From Helicoverpa zea (Eukaryota; Arthropoda; Insecta; Lepidoptera; Noctuidae), in NCBI RefSeq assembly GCF_022581195.2, contig NC_061465.1, positions 11,596,501 through 11,660,500 on the forward strand: a DNA stretch of 64,000 bases, read 5' to 3'. Position 1 is the first letter of the stretch; each line of letters starts with the position of its first letter. Positions 44,325 to 56,452 of the stretch are shown in pieces. Below the pieces are notes generated by a model. The model saw nothing but the letters and a program-made list of their open reading frames with translations, searched no databases and was not told the origin of the DNA. The position numbers and the translations under genes were made by a program.

Positions 44325-44414
44325 TCGCTTCCAACAGGTATCTGTGGAGATCAAAGGGGGAGGCCTATGTTCAGCAGTGGACGTCCTATGGCTGAGATGA
44401 TGATGATGATGATG
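44325..44414 (+). mobile_element. truncated LINE 3' tail with exact target duplication
   Basis: A 90-bp insert carrying GGGGGAGGCCTATGTTCAGC and a (GAT)n end, flanked by a perfect 13-bp duplication, AATATTACTTACG (44312-44324 and 44415-44427). It is the same family as 38-212 and 60878-61356, and looks recent. Confidence 0.85.
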
Positions 44415-44427
44415 AATATTACTTACG

Positions 44428-45702
44428 ACACACTTACCTACCTACATTGCCTACATAAAGTCATGTCCGTCTGTGCAAACGAAACCTAAGATTCAGAACA
44501 TAGACACGAATTAGGTCGTGTGCACAACGACCGCGGTTACTTGCCGGCACGTGATCATAAACTAATAAAAAAAGTACGTACTTTTATGTTGATGGAATTA
44601 AAAATAATAAAGCCGATCGGATACCAACACCGGCTATTAATAGCCACAGAACATTCATGTATGTACACTTTACACATATTTATGTTAAGTTTCGCTTTAT
44701 CGACATCACATAACCACACATAACACAGATATTCTATAGCTACCGACACAGCTAAAAAAATAACTCGCGTTGAATAGCGTTACTTGAATAAACTTGTATG
44801 GGGAAGTACCCAATAACATGGTATTCATGGATGATTGTATGAGTGACGCCCACAATAATAAGCTATATTAACAAGTAAGTAGGTAACACGTAAACATCGC
44901 TAATGTAAAAATAGAGAGTAGGGATGTTAAATATTTCCGATTGCGATGCAGATATAAATTATCCGAATGCAGGCATCACATTATTGTTGGCATTCTACCT
45001 ACATACCACACTTAAATGAAATGGAAAGTGAGAAATATATGATGTTTTCGTGTTATAAGGGTTATCGTGCCGATAAACAGATATAAAACACACTTTCGAT
45101 GTTGAAGAACAATACTTTCTATGAGTCGAGCGTTCCATTTTTAGTCAAGTCCGCAGACGTTCGTTGCCATGCAAAATGCGAAGGCATCTTGGCGACTAAG
45201 AAATAAACGACATCATGAATGGAATCATGTTCTGCTTATGCTCTCGAATATATAAACCATCGGCCCAGCAACGACGCGATTTTTGCTGCATAATTTTCAA
45301 GGGCATCCATACCCAACAGTGACTGACGCGTATGGACAACCGAAGGGGCCCCACGGATTCCCACTGATTCATGAATGAAACAAACTACATGCACTTATGG
45401 AAAACTACGCATCATCAACTAAAAATTAATGAAATTAACACAGAAATAAAAGAAAATACTTACAAACTCGTCAGCCGCGATACGTGTATAATCACATACA
45501 TGACGTCATTTGACGCAACACAAACCCGAAAAATCGAGTAAAATATATAGTAACTGCTGCGAAAACAACACCAACATGAAATATGCACGATACTTTATTA
45601 AATACAATAAGATAGTTATGTCATTAAGAGCGATTTAGGACATTTTACAATATTTATTTGTTGTCACCGACTCAGAGTTTTGACAAGATGGTCGCGCACC
45701 GA
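44428..45702. other. intergenic, no gene seen
   Basis: AT-rich sequence left of the autonomous hAT element. No coding region is supported. Confidence 0.45.
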
Positions 45703-45851
45703 CTGTTTTGTAGACATGTGTAAGTAATGCGAGTAATGCATTACGCGTAATATAACCCGACCGCGTAGAGTAATATCACACATTACTCGACTAAATTAAG
45801 CATCACACATCACACTAAAGCATTACTCGGTCGCGCAGCTCTAGAAGACAT

Positions 45852-47123
45852 GAGTCGACTAGTTTCAAAGACGGCAATCTGTGCATTTTTCAAAAATTGA
45901 GTTATTAATGTGGTAACACAGATAAATTTGAATAAAACCGCTTGAATTAGAAGCTACCTAACAAAAGCGGTAATCTGCTATATAAAAATCTAATCAAAAT
46001 CCTGGCTTAGGATCATATGTGGCATTCTTTAATACGTTTTTATTCAAAAACGGCAATCTTAGGTCATCGACCAATCAGAAGCGAGCGTTGGTAATGGCCG
46101 CTCGCACATTATTGTACGGAGATTTTAACACGTTTTTAGTGTTATTTTAATTACAATTAAGTGATTGAAGGTGTAAAGTTATAATGGAGTCAAGCCCCAG
46201 CCTTGTTACTAATAAATTTGCAAGAAAACGCAAACGAGATCCCGAAAATTGGTCAAGAAACCAAGCTAAAATATTGAGGTTAGTTTGAAGTTAGGGCTGT
46301 CACGAGCTGGCATGCTGTTTGGGTTAACTTTGGTTTTATTGAAGTGCTTACTGCTAACTTACCTGCTTACGTATTTTCTATTCTTTTTAGATATACCCCA
46401 ATATCAATGCCAGAAAAAGTTTGTAACCATAACTCTAAGGCGCTTAAGTGTGATACTCTAACAATGTCGCAAATGAAAAAATTAGTAATAAAGATAAATA
46501 AATTATCAGATTTGAAGAAGCTGTTGTGCAAACATTTTGGTGCTGAGTGGAAAGAAATTCCAACTTTGTCATATTATTGTAATATTTTTGATGAGCAGGA
46601 GTCGCTTGATGCATCGACTATACCACCTTCTGATTATTGCGATGAGGCGTTAGAAGAGGTTCCAGATCTCCGTATATAATAATATTCTTTTAAAATTTGT
46701 GTAAGAAGTAAGTGCAATTAAAAGTTTGATTTTATGAGCCCATTTTTTATTTATAAGTCCCCTTAAATATACCCCCATACTTTCAGTCAGACAGCATAAT
46801 TTTTATGCTATTGTGACAACCCTGATTTTATAAGCAGGTATTTGGTATCAAAAATGGCAATCTGCACATATGTCAGTTTCAAACCCGGCTATCTTAATAA
46901 CTTAATTTCATATCCGGCAATCTGCAAAATTAATATTTAATTTATGACTTATTCTTAGTAAAGAAATATAAAAACCATGACTAATTAGTTCTGTTGAATA
47001 TTAAAGAAAATTTCAAAAGTAGTTTTGGAATCCTAAAGACAACTAACACCAAGTAAGGCGTTTTTTTGACATAACCAAAAAAATACTAAAAGTCAGATTG
47101 CCGACTTTGAAACTAGTCGACTC
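45852..47123 (+). mobile_element. nested 1.27-kb DNA element with CGGCAATCTG boxes
   Basis: Has 30-bp terminal inverted repeats (45852-45881 and 47094-47123, one mismatch) starting GAGTCGACTAG. Each TIR ends in CGGCAATCTG. The same box, or a one- to two-base variant, recurs at 45968, 46051, 46855, 46886 and 46915, all in plus orientation. ACAT is present on both sides as a possible 4-bp duplication (a 2-bp CA duplication with one more terminal base is an alternative). Inside lies a small two-exon gene. The superfamily is unresolved; a 4-bp duplication would recall Chapaev-type elements, but this is weak. Confidence 0.75.
46184..46679 (+). CDS. small spliced gene inside nested element, transposase-like N-terminus
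   Basis: Exon 46184-46278 and exon 46391-46679 join in frame (donor GTTAGT, acceptor TTTTAG) to give 127 residues. It begins MESSPSLVTNKFARKRKRDP, with DPENWSRNQAKILR next, then CNHNSKALKC and LTMSQMKKL, and an acidic end. Basic RKRDPENW followed by a Cys/His stretch with SKALKC and LTM is a layout I associate with the N-terminus of large transposase-like proteins abundant in insects. The catalytic core is absent, so this is a truncated derivative or a small accessory protein. The assignment is tentative; the spliced ORF is well supported. Confidence 0.5.
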
Positions 47124-47677
47124 ACATGACTTGTGCGATGGGTGATGTGATGCGGTGTTCGTTCTGCCTGCAATCGTTCGGCAGAGTTCGGCTAACTTCG
47201 GAAGGAATCGTCAATATTCGAGAGACCGAGCGGCGAGCGAGGCAGCCCCACCTCCGAGTCCGCAACCGAACAATTCGGTTTGCCAATTGCTCTTTGATTT
47301 AGAACTGTATGCTTTAAGACATAAGGATTACATTTTTATAAAGTCACTCATCGTAATTCAAGTATATAAGTATAAGTATATACCTCGTAATTTCGCCGAC
47401 ACTTTTTTGAAATTTCTTTAGTTTGTTTGTTTTGCGTTTGCGTTCAAGGTCATGTTACGACTGCACTTATCGTTTTAAAATATTTCATAATTTATTTAAA
47501 GTGAGAGTGATAGCGTGTTTGACATTTTGACAAGTAATACATACAAACTGGTTGAACAATACTTACTTGCTTCGTGTGAGTGAATGTGTAAATAAATAGG
47601 TTTAGGTATAGGTATAGACTTGGAAATAGTAAGTTAGTTATAGAAAATAAGTTGTAAATAATTAACTGTTAGTGAAA

Positions 47678-49570
47678 ATGTCCAAAAGAAAGAGCAGCCC
47701 CCTTTGGAACCACTTTGAGGAAGTTGTGCCTGGAAAGAAGGCAAAATGTGGCTACTGTTCCCGGGTACTGGCGGTTTCATCAAGCTCAATCGGAAGTTTA
47801 AGCCGACACATGAAATCCGTCCACCCGACTGTACAAATTAGCAGTAGCCGACAGCCGGCAATAACACCAGCGGCAGTAGAAGCATTCGACGGCGACATCA
47901 TAGCATCAGCGGAGCCGGCAGCAGTACCCTCGAGTAGCGGCAGCGTGCAAGGTGAGGATCACAGAGCCGATAATGCTTTGTTTGTACGACTTGGCCAGAG
48001 ACCGACCGCGGCTGCCCCTACAATGGCTGATTACGTGCAGTCAAAAAAAACCCTGCCAAGACATCGAGTGCAACAGCTCGATGAACAATTAGTTCGAATG
48101 ATTGCGAAGGGATATCACGCCCTTCGCTTGGTTGATGAAGTGGAGTTCCGCAAGTTCGTGGAAATGTTGAACCCGGGCTACACATTACCGACCCGGAAAA
48201 CTCTTTCCGAGAGCTTGCTCCCCAAGGTCTATAACAAAGTCTTAGAAACAGTGAAAAAGCAAATCGCTAAAGCTGCAGCTGTTTGCATTACTACAGACGC
48301 ATGGACATCCTGTGTGCACGATGGCTATATTGCGGTCACTGCACATTTTATTGATACTGAAACGCACAAAGTATGCACAGTTATGATTGGGTGCTTAGAG
48401 TTTGAGGAGAGACACACCAGTGCAAATCTAAAAGGCTTTTTGGAGGCGAAGTTCCAGGAGTGGAACATATCACAATTCGTCAATGTAATAGTCAGTGACA
48501 ATGCGGCGAATATTTTAAGTGCTGTGCGGCTAGGAGGCTGGCGATCTTTGCCTTGTTACGCACATACCTTAAATTTAGTGGTGCAAGGTAGCTTGGACGC
48601 CTTGTCTGATACGATGGATAGGGTGAAAGGCGTTATCGAATATTTTCATCGCAGCCATCCAGCGAAGAAGAAATTGGTGGAAATTCAGGAGCAAATGCAT
48701 ATTTCCCCATTGAAACTGAAGCAAGACGTAACTACGCGCTGGAACTCTACATATGATGCGCTAAACCGGTTGCTGAGGATGAAAGAAGCCCTAATTGCCA
48801 CTTTAGCAATTATGAGGCCAGACATCAACCTGCCGCAAGATGATTGGATCGTTATCGAAAAAGCCACCGAGGTATTAAAACCCTTTTATGAGGTCACTAC
48901 TGAAATTAGTGGCGAACAATACGTATCTGCGTCAAAATACATTGTACTCTGTAAAATAATAAATCGGTCCCTCAGCAAATATTCTCCGGATGGTCATCCC
49001 AAGTTGGAGCGCCTACATAACGCACTCAAACAACAAATGGCGCAAAGATTCGGAGATGTAGAAAATAAACCACTTCTTTGCGAGGCGACCATATTGGATC
49101 CGAGATTCAAGAAAAGTGGCTTCAGTGATTTAAGAAATTTTGAGAAAGCAGTGGCTGCTCTAAAATTGAGAATTGGCTCGGACAGAACCCTGACCCACGT
49201 ACCCGTTCAGGAGGAGGCAACGCAAGTGCCAGCTCCTCAGCCGCCGAAAACTGGCTCTATTTGGGACGATTTCGACGAGGAAATTTCTGCTCTCGTCCCA
49301 CAAAACCCAACCGCTGCTGGCATTGTCGAATTCGACAAATACTTAGACGAACCTTTGATAAAAAGGTCAGAAAATCCTTTGCTCTGGTGGAGTGATCGCA
49401 AAGGCGTGTATCCCCGGCTGTACAGATACATGTTGAAACGCCTCAACATCGCAGCAACATCGGTACCGTGCGAACGGGTCTTTTCGAAAGCTGGCCTAAT
49501 ATTAAATGAGAGGCGAACCCGACTCAAATCAAAAAAACTGTCGGAATTAATATTTATAAGCTGCAATTAG
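47678..49570 (+). CDS. hAT transposase with BED zinc finger
   Basis: 630 residues, uninterrupted, starting at ATG 47678 (MSKRKSSPLWNHFEE). Residues about 8-50 form a BED finger (WNHFEEV, CGYC, LSRHMKSVH). The RNase H-like core follows, with ITTDAWTS, VIVSDNAAN, CYAHTLNLVVQ and TRWNSTYDAL. The C-terminal hAT dimerisation region has PLLWWSDRKGVYPRLYRYM and SVPCERVFSKAG. It would cut and rejoin the element ends in the nucleus. No frameshift or stop breaks it, consistent with a recently active copy. It belongs to the ZBED-type hAT lineage. Confidence 0.93.
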   Translation: MSKRKSSPLWNHFEEVVPGKKAKCGYCSRVLAVSSSSIGSLSRHMKSVHPTVQISSSRQPAITPAAVEAFDGDIIASAEPAAVPSSSGSVQGEDHRADNALFVRLGQRPTAAAPTMADYVQSKKTLPRHRVQQLDEQLVRMIAKGYHALRLVDEVEFRKFVEMLNPGYTLPTRKTLSESLLPKVYNKVLETVKKQIAKAAAVCITTDAWTSCVHDGYIAVTAHFIDTETHKVCTVMIGCLEFEERHTSANLKGFLEAKFQEWNISQFVNVIVSDNAANILSAVRLGGWRSLPCYAHTLNLVVQGSLDALSDTMDRVKGVIEYFHRSHPAKKKLVEIQEQMHISPLKLKQDVTTRWNSTYDALNRLLRMKEALIATLAIMRPDINLPQDDWIVIEKATEVLKPFYEVTTEISGEQYVSASKYIVLCKIINRSLSKYSPDGHPKLERLHNALKQQMAQRFGDVENKPLLCEATILDPRFKKSGFSDLRNFEKAVAALKLRIGSDRTLTHVPVQEEATQVPAPQPPKTGSIWDDFDEEISALVPQNPTAAGIVEFDKYLDEPLIKRSENPLLWWSDRKGVYPRLYRYMLKRLNIAATSVPCERVFSKAGLILNERRTRLKSKKLSELIFISCN

Positions 49571-50081
49571 TGATTTTATAAAGTGTAAAATATGTGTACA
49601 AACTTATATATATATGTGTAAATATTAACTTATATACATACATCTATATTATTATTATATGTAAATATGCAATCATTGTACATACAGTTGATTTTTAAAT
49701 ACGCCAATATTCATGATTTGTTCAATTACGTACCTACTTCGTCTTGGTTAGTAGGTAATTAATTGTAATCTACGAATATTGCCAGTCCTAAGCCTGGAAA
49801 AAACGGTCCGTAATATTTGAGTACGCATGGTTTAAGTATGAAGGGAAATCAACTGTAAATAATATTACACTTTAGTCATTTATATATTCTGTGTTATGTG
49901 ATAAATCTGAACATTACATTACAACATCACGACAGTGATTATAGCCCCTATATTACGCTTATGATGCAACATCACGCGTGATGTTTGAAGTGATGGTAAA
50001 ATGTAATATTACTCGGCACGAAATGTAATGACATATCACATTACTTCGTGATGTACTGTTTTGCGCATGTCTACTGTTTTG

Positions 50082-53000
50082 CTTTGGTTGTCAGCTGATA
50101 CGAAAGCCCGTTCTACTTTGAACGAAGCAACGATATCTGTGTTCTTTGTCGCACGCACATGACCCGCAGAATTGTGTGAAAGAGACAAATATCGTGACTC
50201 TCTTATTTGAACAGGGCTTCAAATATAACAAACGTCATTTTCTTGTTGCATTTATTATTGCAAAGGAAAAGTCGCAAATAAAACTATTTCTTCTTTGTGA
50301 TGAATTGAAAAGCGGTAGGATATTGGTGAAAAGATGTTTCTATTTCACAAGAACACGCAATCATGCATCAGTTAGTTATATTTGGGCGTGACATATTTTG
50401 TTGTTTTTCATATCAGTAGCGCCATCTAGTTAGACACAGTGGATAAATTTTCTACAGAGTTCGGGCAAGGTCATGGCTGCAAATTGTGTTCCAGCTCTTA
50501 GTTTCATAAAAGATAAGGATCCTCTATGAATGTTTTAATATTTTATATAGATCAAAGCTATATTATAGTTTATAAGGATGACTCAGCAGCGCCTTTTGCC
50601 AGAAAATGTGAAACAGGCGGACTACGTGGTAAGTTTTGAATTTGATTTAGTTGCAAAGGTTAATGGATAGATGGCGGTAGTGATGCAGATAAGTGATGCA
50701 TTTTCTCATTGTTGTGTTGTACTGTGGGATTTGTGAAACATTATTAGAACAAATTAAAATATTTATATGGCGATGATTGCGTTCTTTGTAATTTCTATGT
50801 AGGTAGCTGTTAATAATAACGCTTTGTATTGATTACCTAAACCCTGTGATAAAAACTTGTAGAATGCCGACTACATCACCTTTAGGAAATTAGTAAGCAA
50901 GCGAGCACGACCATTATAGGTACCTACCTACTGACGGTTTCATCATCATTATTTTTAATACCTTCTACGAAAAATACTTTCCCTAATATGTAACTTTCCA
51001 TAGGTTTTCTAATCGTTTTCCGAGATTGAGTCAGAATTCATTAGGTAAGTAGGTACCTACCTACCTACATGATGCAGGATTATAAACACTGTTAATGATT
51101 AAGTTATAGAGAGTTAGGTAAGTATATATGACCCACTTATCAACTAAGTTTCACTACTTCTAACTAAGTAAATATAGGTCCAATTTTCACAAAGGGTTTC
51201 TGCAAATCGTTAGAGACTCATCAAGACAATTGATTGCGTTTGTCCCAAAACTCGACAAGTTTCAGAATTATTCATATCAGTTCAGATTTACCGTAATCTA
51301 GGCAGACGTTTGAGATAAGTTTATATATAATTGTAGTTTCAACATGACAGGCTATTTTACTAGTAGGTAGGTAGGTATCTATTTGTAAGTGGGTGTGATA
51401 CTTAATATAATTTGAGAGGGAATGATCAGTTAGCGAATTTGAGTGAGATGGTAATAGGTAGACCATAGGTATATGATTGACCAAAGGGGTTCTTTTTTAG
51501 TTTTATTTATTTATTACACTTTATGCACATTTCTAGTCTACCTTTAGGTGGTGGGGAAATAGTAGTGGTAGGTGCAGGTTAGTTTTACTGCCTATTTATT
51601 ATCATATCATTCATCTCTAGTAGGTACAGGCTAAACAATGTAATTTTCGGAAAATATCCAAACGTTTTCACAATCTAGTCAAGATTAGTAATAGTTGAGC
51701 CTAATGGGGTAAGGCCCAAATGGTTTTAAGTTAATCAGTTTTCTTTTGTCCCTAATAAAGAGCTACCTTTGTAAAACTCATGCTAAACATTATCAGATTT
51801 TGGACCCATTTATTTAGGATGCAAGTAAGTTTCCATTTTGTCCACAACATGATGAAAAGCTATGTTTATAAGCCGTTGACTCATAGTGCTTATAGTTTTC
51901 ACGTCAGCTTACGACACGGGTGCGGTTCTATTGATAGCGGATGAAATAAAAATAAACTGTGCTGCTTACAGTGTCTACATACACATCCGAAGAAAATCCA
52001 AGTTATATAGGTAATGTAATTTGCAAATGTATCGATGTTTGTTAAACCCACTGTTCTTTCTATGATGGTTTAAAAGTAATACAGCTTAGTTAATTTTGCT
52101 AATGTAGTTACTCATTAAGAACACGCCTATCTAGATAGGGTGTCACAAACGCAGCATCTATCCTTCTTATAATCTTATAATTTATCTGTCGAGTAAAGTG
52201 ATTTCTAATAGGTTAAAGCAAGCCTAAATGCTACTTGAAGTACAACAACACAAACAGCCTATTCCCGTCCTCTCGACCAGCTCTCTACAAGACCATTCAA
52301 GTTAAGCCTTAAGTCGTGTATATGCCTGTTAATCAAAGCAAACGCCTTCTCCGCAAATACCATGTTTAGTTATATATCTACTATAACCACGGAGAACAAA
52401 ATGACTATCGGAGACGCCATAACGGAAAATCTCCTATGAAAGTAGCGCCCCAAAATGCGCATGATTGAGGGACGAGGAACGTTACTGTCTCCACCCTGTT
52501 ATACGCCTTTTTTGTAACCCGATTTTTTTGTGATACCAAAAATTGTTGACAGATTTCTCAAAGAACCCGAAAGCCTTGTTAGTTCACAGGTAACTGATCG
52601 TTTTCATCATGCCCACTGTACCTATTTGACCTAGAAGAAGGCGCCTGACCTACCTGCATTATTGCATCTCTGTTCATCTTTACTTACTCTGTGTTCACAA
52701 CTGTAGTGGTCCATTTGCATCATAACTTACCTGCTATAAAGCAGTTTAGTCCAACAATAGTATCTAGAATTTCTGTTCTAAGTTATGGGTGAAGCTGTGT
52801 GGGAATTATTAAATTTTACGCTTGCATACTTGAGTTTATATGCCTTGGGGGTGGCATTTGTGCAGTTTTAAGTCTTTGTTATGTTTTGGGCTTGTAAATC
52901 GTATATAACTTTGGTTTTATGTAAGGTACCGTTGATCTATCTTTTATGAGAAGTCTTGCATTGTTGTATTCACTTTCAGGTTGTTGCAATACTTTAAAAA

Positions 53001-53523
53001 AATCGAAATCCTGAACTTGATAGTCCTTTTGGTTGGGGTTCGTTGTTATTTTTTTTTTAATATCTAACGTGAACTAACACACGCCTAGTGTCTAAATGAA
53101 CTTTTGAAAAATTATGAAATTCTACAACACCTTTGAAAGCTAACGTTTCAGTACAGATGATTGTGTACTAACAGACGAAAACTTTTCAAAAGTTTCAACA
53201 ACAATAAAATTCGACATTCGTATCAAGCCAGTCAATTTGATATATGACAATCAGTTACCTCTACAAATTGGTCCAATCAATGGCATGGACGGTGAACAAT
53301 AAAAATTACGCCGCGACCAATTACGCTTGACCCGGCATTCAGTTTGATTGAAAGATGTTGCATAATGAAATGTATGGCTCTGCAATTACTGGCTGAAATA
53401 TGTTTCAAGTAATTGCTATGGTCTTTCATGGAAAGTGGGGTGTGGATTTTTTTATGCATCATTTACTTGTAGTTCTGATTTTTAAATTTTCTTAACGTTG
53501 GGTCCTTTTTTTATGGGAAATTA
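50082..53523. other. intergenic, no gene seen
   Basis: About 3.4 kb of AT-rich DNA. Frequent TACCTACCTA-like strings occur (about 50930-51070) but no element is bounded. A short passage near 52410-52500 has transposon-like wording without clear ends. Confidence 0.45.
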
Positions 53524-53666
53524 TCAGATCACCCCTTCTGCTGTGGGTGCAGCGTAAGGGTGTGTCAGGCTCTTACTGACTAAAACCTATCATGTTCCTT
53601 CTTAAGCCCTTTGTGTATAAGTATACCAGAGCCGCGATAACTCTTTCGAGCAATCCCGCATGACGT
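53524..53666. repeat. dispersed repeat family B, copy 2
   Basis: Same ordered phrases as 6331-6475, including CACCCCTTCTGCTGTGGGT, TTACTGACTAAAA and TAACTCTTTCGAGCAATCC. Plus orientation relative to that copy. Confidence 0.75.
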
Positions 53667-54171
53667 TGAGTCTTGGATTTAATTTCCTTGTGATTTTTAT
53701 AAAGGTTTTCAACCATAAAACTCCGTTACCGCTTAATCTGGATTTTCGATTAATGTCCACACGCTTCCCAGCTTATACAAAGGACCTCACATACGTTTAC
53801 CTTTCGAAATGAGAAAGGTTCTTAACGACAATAGACACTCATCTTCAAGCCAATTTTCTCACAAGGGTCCGGCAGAAATGAACCTTTCTTTGATAGCACC
53901 CCTACAGTCCCGATTTGACCTCATGTAATAGGGTAAGCCGAATACTGCGTCAAGAGGAAACTAATTTCGACTCTCGTAAGGAATTGCAATTTTGGAAATA
54001 AGTTTGGAAAAGGGCACGCATTTGTTGAAGTGTTGTGCCAGATTATGAAAATCTAAAATTGTTACTTCTTGCGAATATGTTATGATGATTATTACAGATG
54101 TGGTTTAACTAGACTGCCTTTAGGCAAATTATATAGAATTATGTTCTACAAATGAATGTCTCTACAAAATT

Positions 54172-54330
54172 GAGGGCCGGGTGAGACCCCGCGGCTGCGG
54201 GATCGTTTGAAAGAGTTACCGTTGGCATGCTATATGAAGGGTTTTAGAAGGAACATGGTGTGTTTAAATCAGTAAAAATATGACACTTCCCCACGTTGCA
54301 TTCACAGCAGGGTCATTTGATGATTGTCCA
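54172..54330. repeat. dispersed repeat family B, copy 3 (inverted)
   Basis: Reverse-complement relative of 6331-6475 and 53524-53666, with GCGGGATCGTTTGAAAGAG and ACAGCAGGGTCATTTGATG. It extends a little further at both ends (GGGTGAGACCCCGCGGC), which may help define the unit. Confidence 0.7.
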
Positions 54331-54439
54331 CCAAAAATGACGATACCTAATGGCTTAAGGGAGGCTGAAGACTAATATTTTTGTTAAAAGAGGGTGATGA
54401 TGACGATTTTTAAATAAAAACACTGAACCACATAATGCA

Positions 54440-56452
54440 CCATTTATTTCAACATCAATAAATACGCCTTTACTTTAGTTTGACTAACATTTATACAGTT
54501 TATATTTACAAGATAATACATAGTTGTTATTTACATCTTTGGCAAGATAGCTCTGACTAGAGTATTTGAGACAGGGCTTCGTAAAGCTTTTAATTGTGAA
54601 TGTCAAATAGTTATTTGAAAACTAATTTCTTAGGTGTGTGCTGAAATATATTTATATATCAGGAAAATAATATCTACTATACAAATGCGAATTTGTTATT
54701 ATCTATTTTATAAAGAAATCTCCATCAAAGTTTTTCTGGTAATTTAATTTGAAAATTGCTCCACGGAATCTAATACCTAGTAAATTATGTTTAATCACAA
54801 ATTATTTCGATCACAGAAACACAGATTTTTATCACATTGCATGAAAAAGATTTTTTAAGCAATATTGCAGTTGAAAATCAAGAAATGTATCATGTAATAA
54901 AAGATGTAATACATTTTTTTCTATTTAACCAATCTTCCCAATGCTGAGCATACAATTTACTTACATTTAAAAAGTATTACAGTCGTACATATTCTACATA
55001 GCTATATCAATTAAACCTATATACACAATCATACATTATTGCTTCTCTATTCTAAGGGATCGTCACAACCGCAGGATAAACTTAGCCAAAGTTAGGAAAT
55101 ATGGAGTGTTTACAAAGGAATGTAACTCTTATGTCTTTGGAATAAGCTTTAAAATCGATTGCGTTGGTCAACATGCAAGAAGGAATGTCCAAAAGTTAGA
55201 AAATCTAGGAATGTTTACAAAGGAATATCAATCTTACATCTTTGGGATAAGCTTTAAAATCAATTGCGTTAATCAACACGCTGCTAGGTACGACTTGAAA
55301 GGTCAAAGTTCTGTTTAGCCAGGGGTTGTCAACAATTAATAATTTTAGGCTAATGTTGATATACATGAAAACTTTTGTGTTTGTTTTAAACAATTTGTGT
55401 AAAAATATTAAATTGTGTTTCATTTTATAAAATGTTGACCAATTCAAATTTTTGAAATAGAAAATATCGAACATTGAAATGGTGATTAATTCATATTTAA
55501 CGAATTTCATCAGCGATGGTTTTATCCATTTTATTTTGGTGTACAAAACATTAATTAAAATGTATAATTGAAAACACATTTTTGTATGACATTAAATCGG
55601 AGGGTTAGTTTTTGATTACGGTGAAATAATTCAATTTTCAGTATAAAACTGAAACGAGGATCATTTATAATGATTTTCTAGATTCTAAAAGCAAGTTAGC
55701 AACTGATTACAAAAAACACAAAATGCTTTTATAAAATGGAATCGTGACCACATTAAGTTACAAGGTTACACATTTCCTATTGATTAATTTATCCAAATTG
55801 ACATTAATTTAAATATTACTAAATAAGAAATGAGGGATATCTTATAGACATAGCACTACTCAGACGGATACATTAAAGGATACTGACTATAGCGTTCACA
55901 CGATAGATAGTACCATTCGTTCATTAAAAGTACCTTAAAGTATAGAAATACTACGTAGTTATATCAACTTGAGCTCAGACAATAATTGTTTAGTTATAAA
56001 ACCAGTATTTACATTAATCGCCAGATTAAAATGGTAGTAGAAAAGAATCACCAGTACAAAATGGTGATGTGCTTTGGAAAATGTGCGCTGTAAAGGTGGT
56101 CATCAGGATATAAAAACTTGAGGGCAGAATGTTGAAAAAGCAGGCCCTATTGTTTTCGAATGTTTTTAAACGTAAAATTCTTTACGAGGATTGACAAGAA
56201 ACAAAATGGCGTACAAACAACAAACAGCTACAAATAAGTATCATGCTGCTTGAAAATAACATCGAAAGAGCATCAAAGATGGAAGTGGCTTATACAGAGC
56301 GTGTTCACCACCATTTTGCTACTTTTGGTTATTAGGTTTTATTGCAAACTTTTAAGGGGTAAGGATTCAATAATCAGTTTAAGAAGAAACAAAAATCACT
56401 TGAAAGTTGCAAGAGTCAAAGTCTATTCATAAACTACGTAGTAATCCAAGGG
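54440..56452 (-). other. possible 3' UTR of D2-like dopamine receptor
   Basis: AT-rich sequence downstream of the receptor stop codon. A minus-strand AATAAA lies at about 54443-54448, so a 2-kb 3' UTR is possible. It includes a diverged direct repeat at 55086-55285. The true transcript end is unknown. Confidence 0.3.
55086..55285. repeat. two-copy direct repeat of about 103 bp
   Basis: The units at about 55086-55188 and 55189-55285 share TGTTTACAAAGGAAT, AAGCTTTAAAATC and ATTGCGTT. The plus strand is open across both and would read GMFTKE...FGISFK twice, but substitutions do not clearly favour synonymous sites, so I do not call a gene. Confidence 0.7.

Larger units (their letters stand above)
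45711..50073 (+). mobile_element. autonomous-looking hAT transposon
   Basis: A 4,363-bp element flanked by an exact 8-bp duplication, CTGTTTTG (45703-45710 and 50074-50081). Its ends are TAGACATGYGYAA inverted repeats, and its subterminal zones are rich in CATTAC/GTAATG boxes. It carries one open transposase gene (47678-49570). Its 5' leader holds a nested element (45852-47123); without that it would be about 3.09 kb. The intact ORF and duplication suggest a young insertion, before or after which the leader was itself invaded. Confidence 0.9.

Noticed and set aside
44395..44414. GAT microsatellite as an independent repeat
   Set aside because: It is the 3' end of a LINE tail bounded by an exact target duplication.
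47155..47421. 88-codon plus frame upstream of hAT transposase
   Set aside because: No BED or other domain, in the leader of the transposon; more likely 5' UTR.
47672..47677. Start of hAT transposase at 47672
   Set aside because: That codon is GTG; the first ATG in frame is 47678 and gives a normal BED-finger N-terminus. The same applies to LINE ORF1, where 23057 is GTG and the ATG is at 23105.
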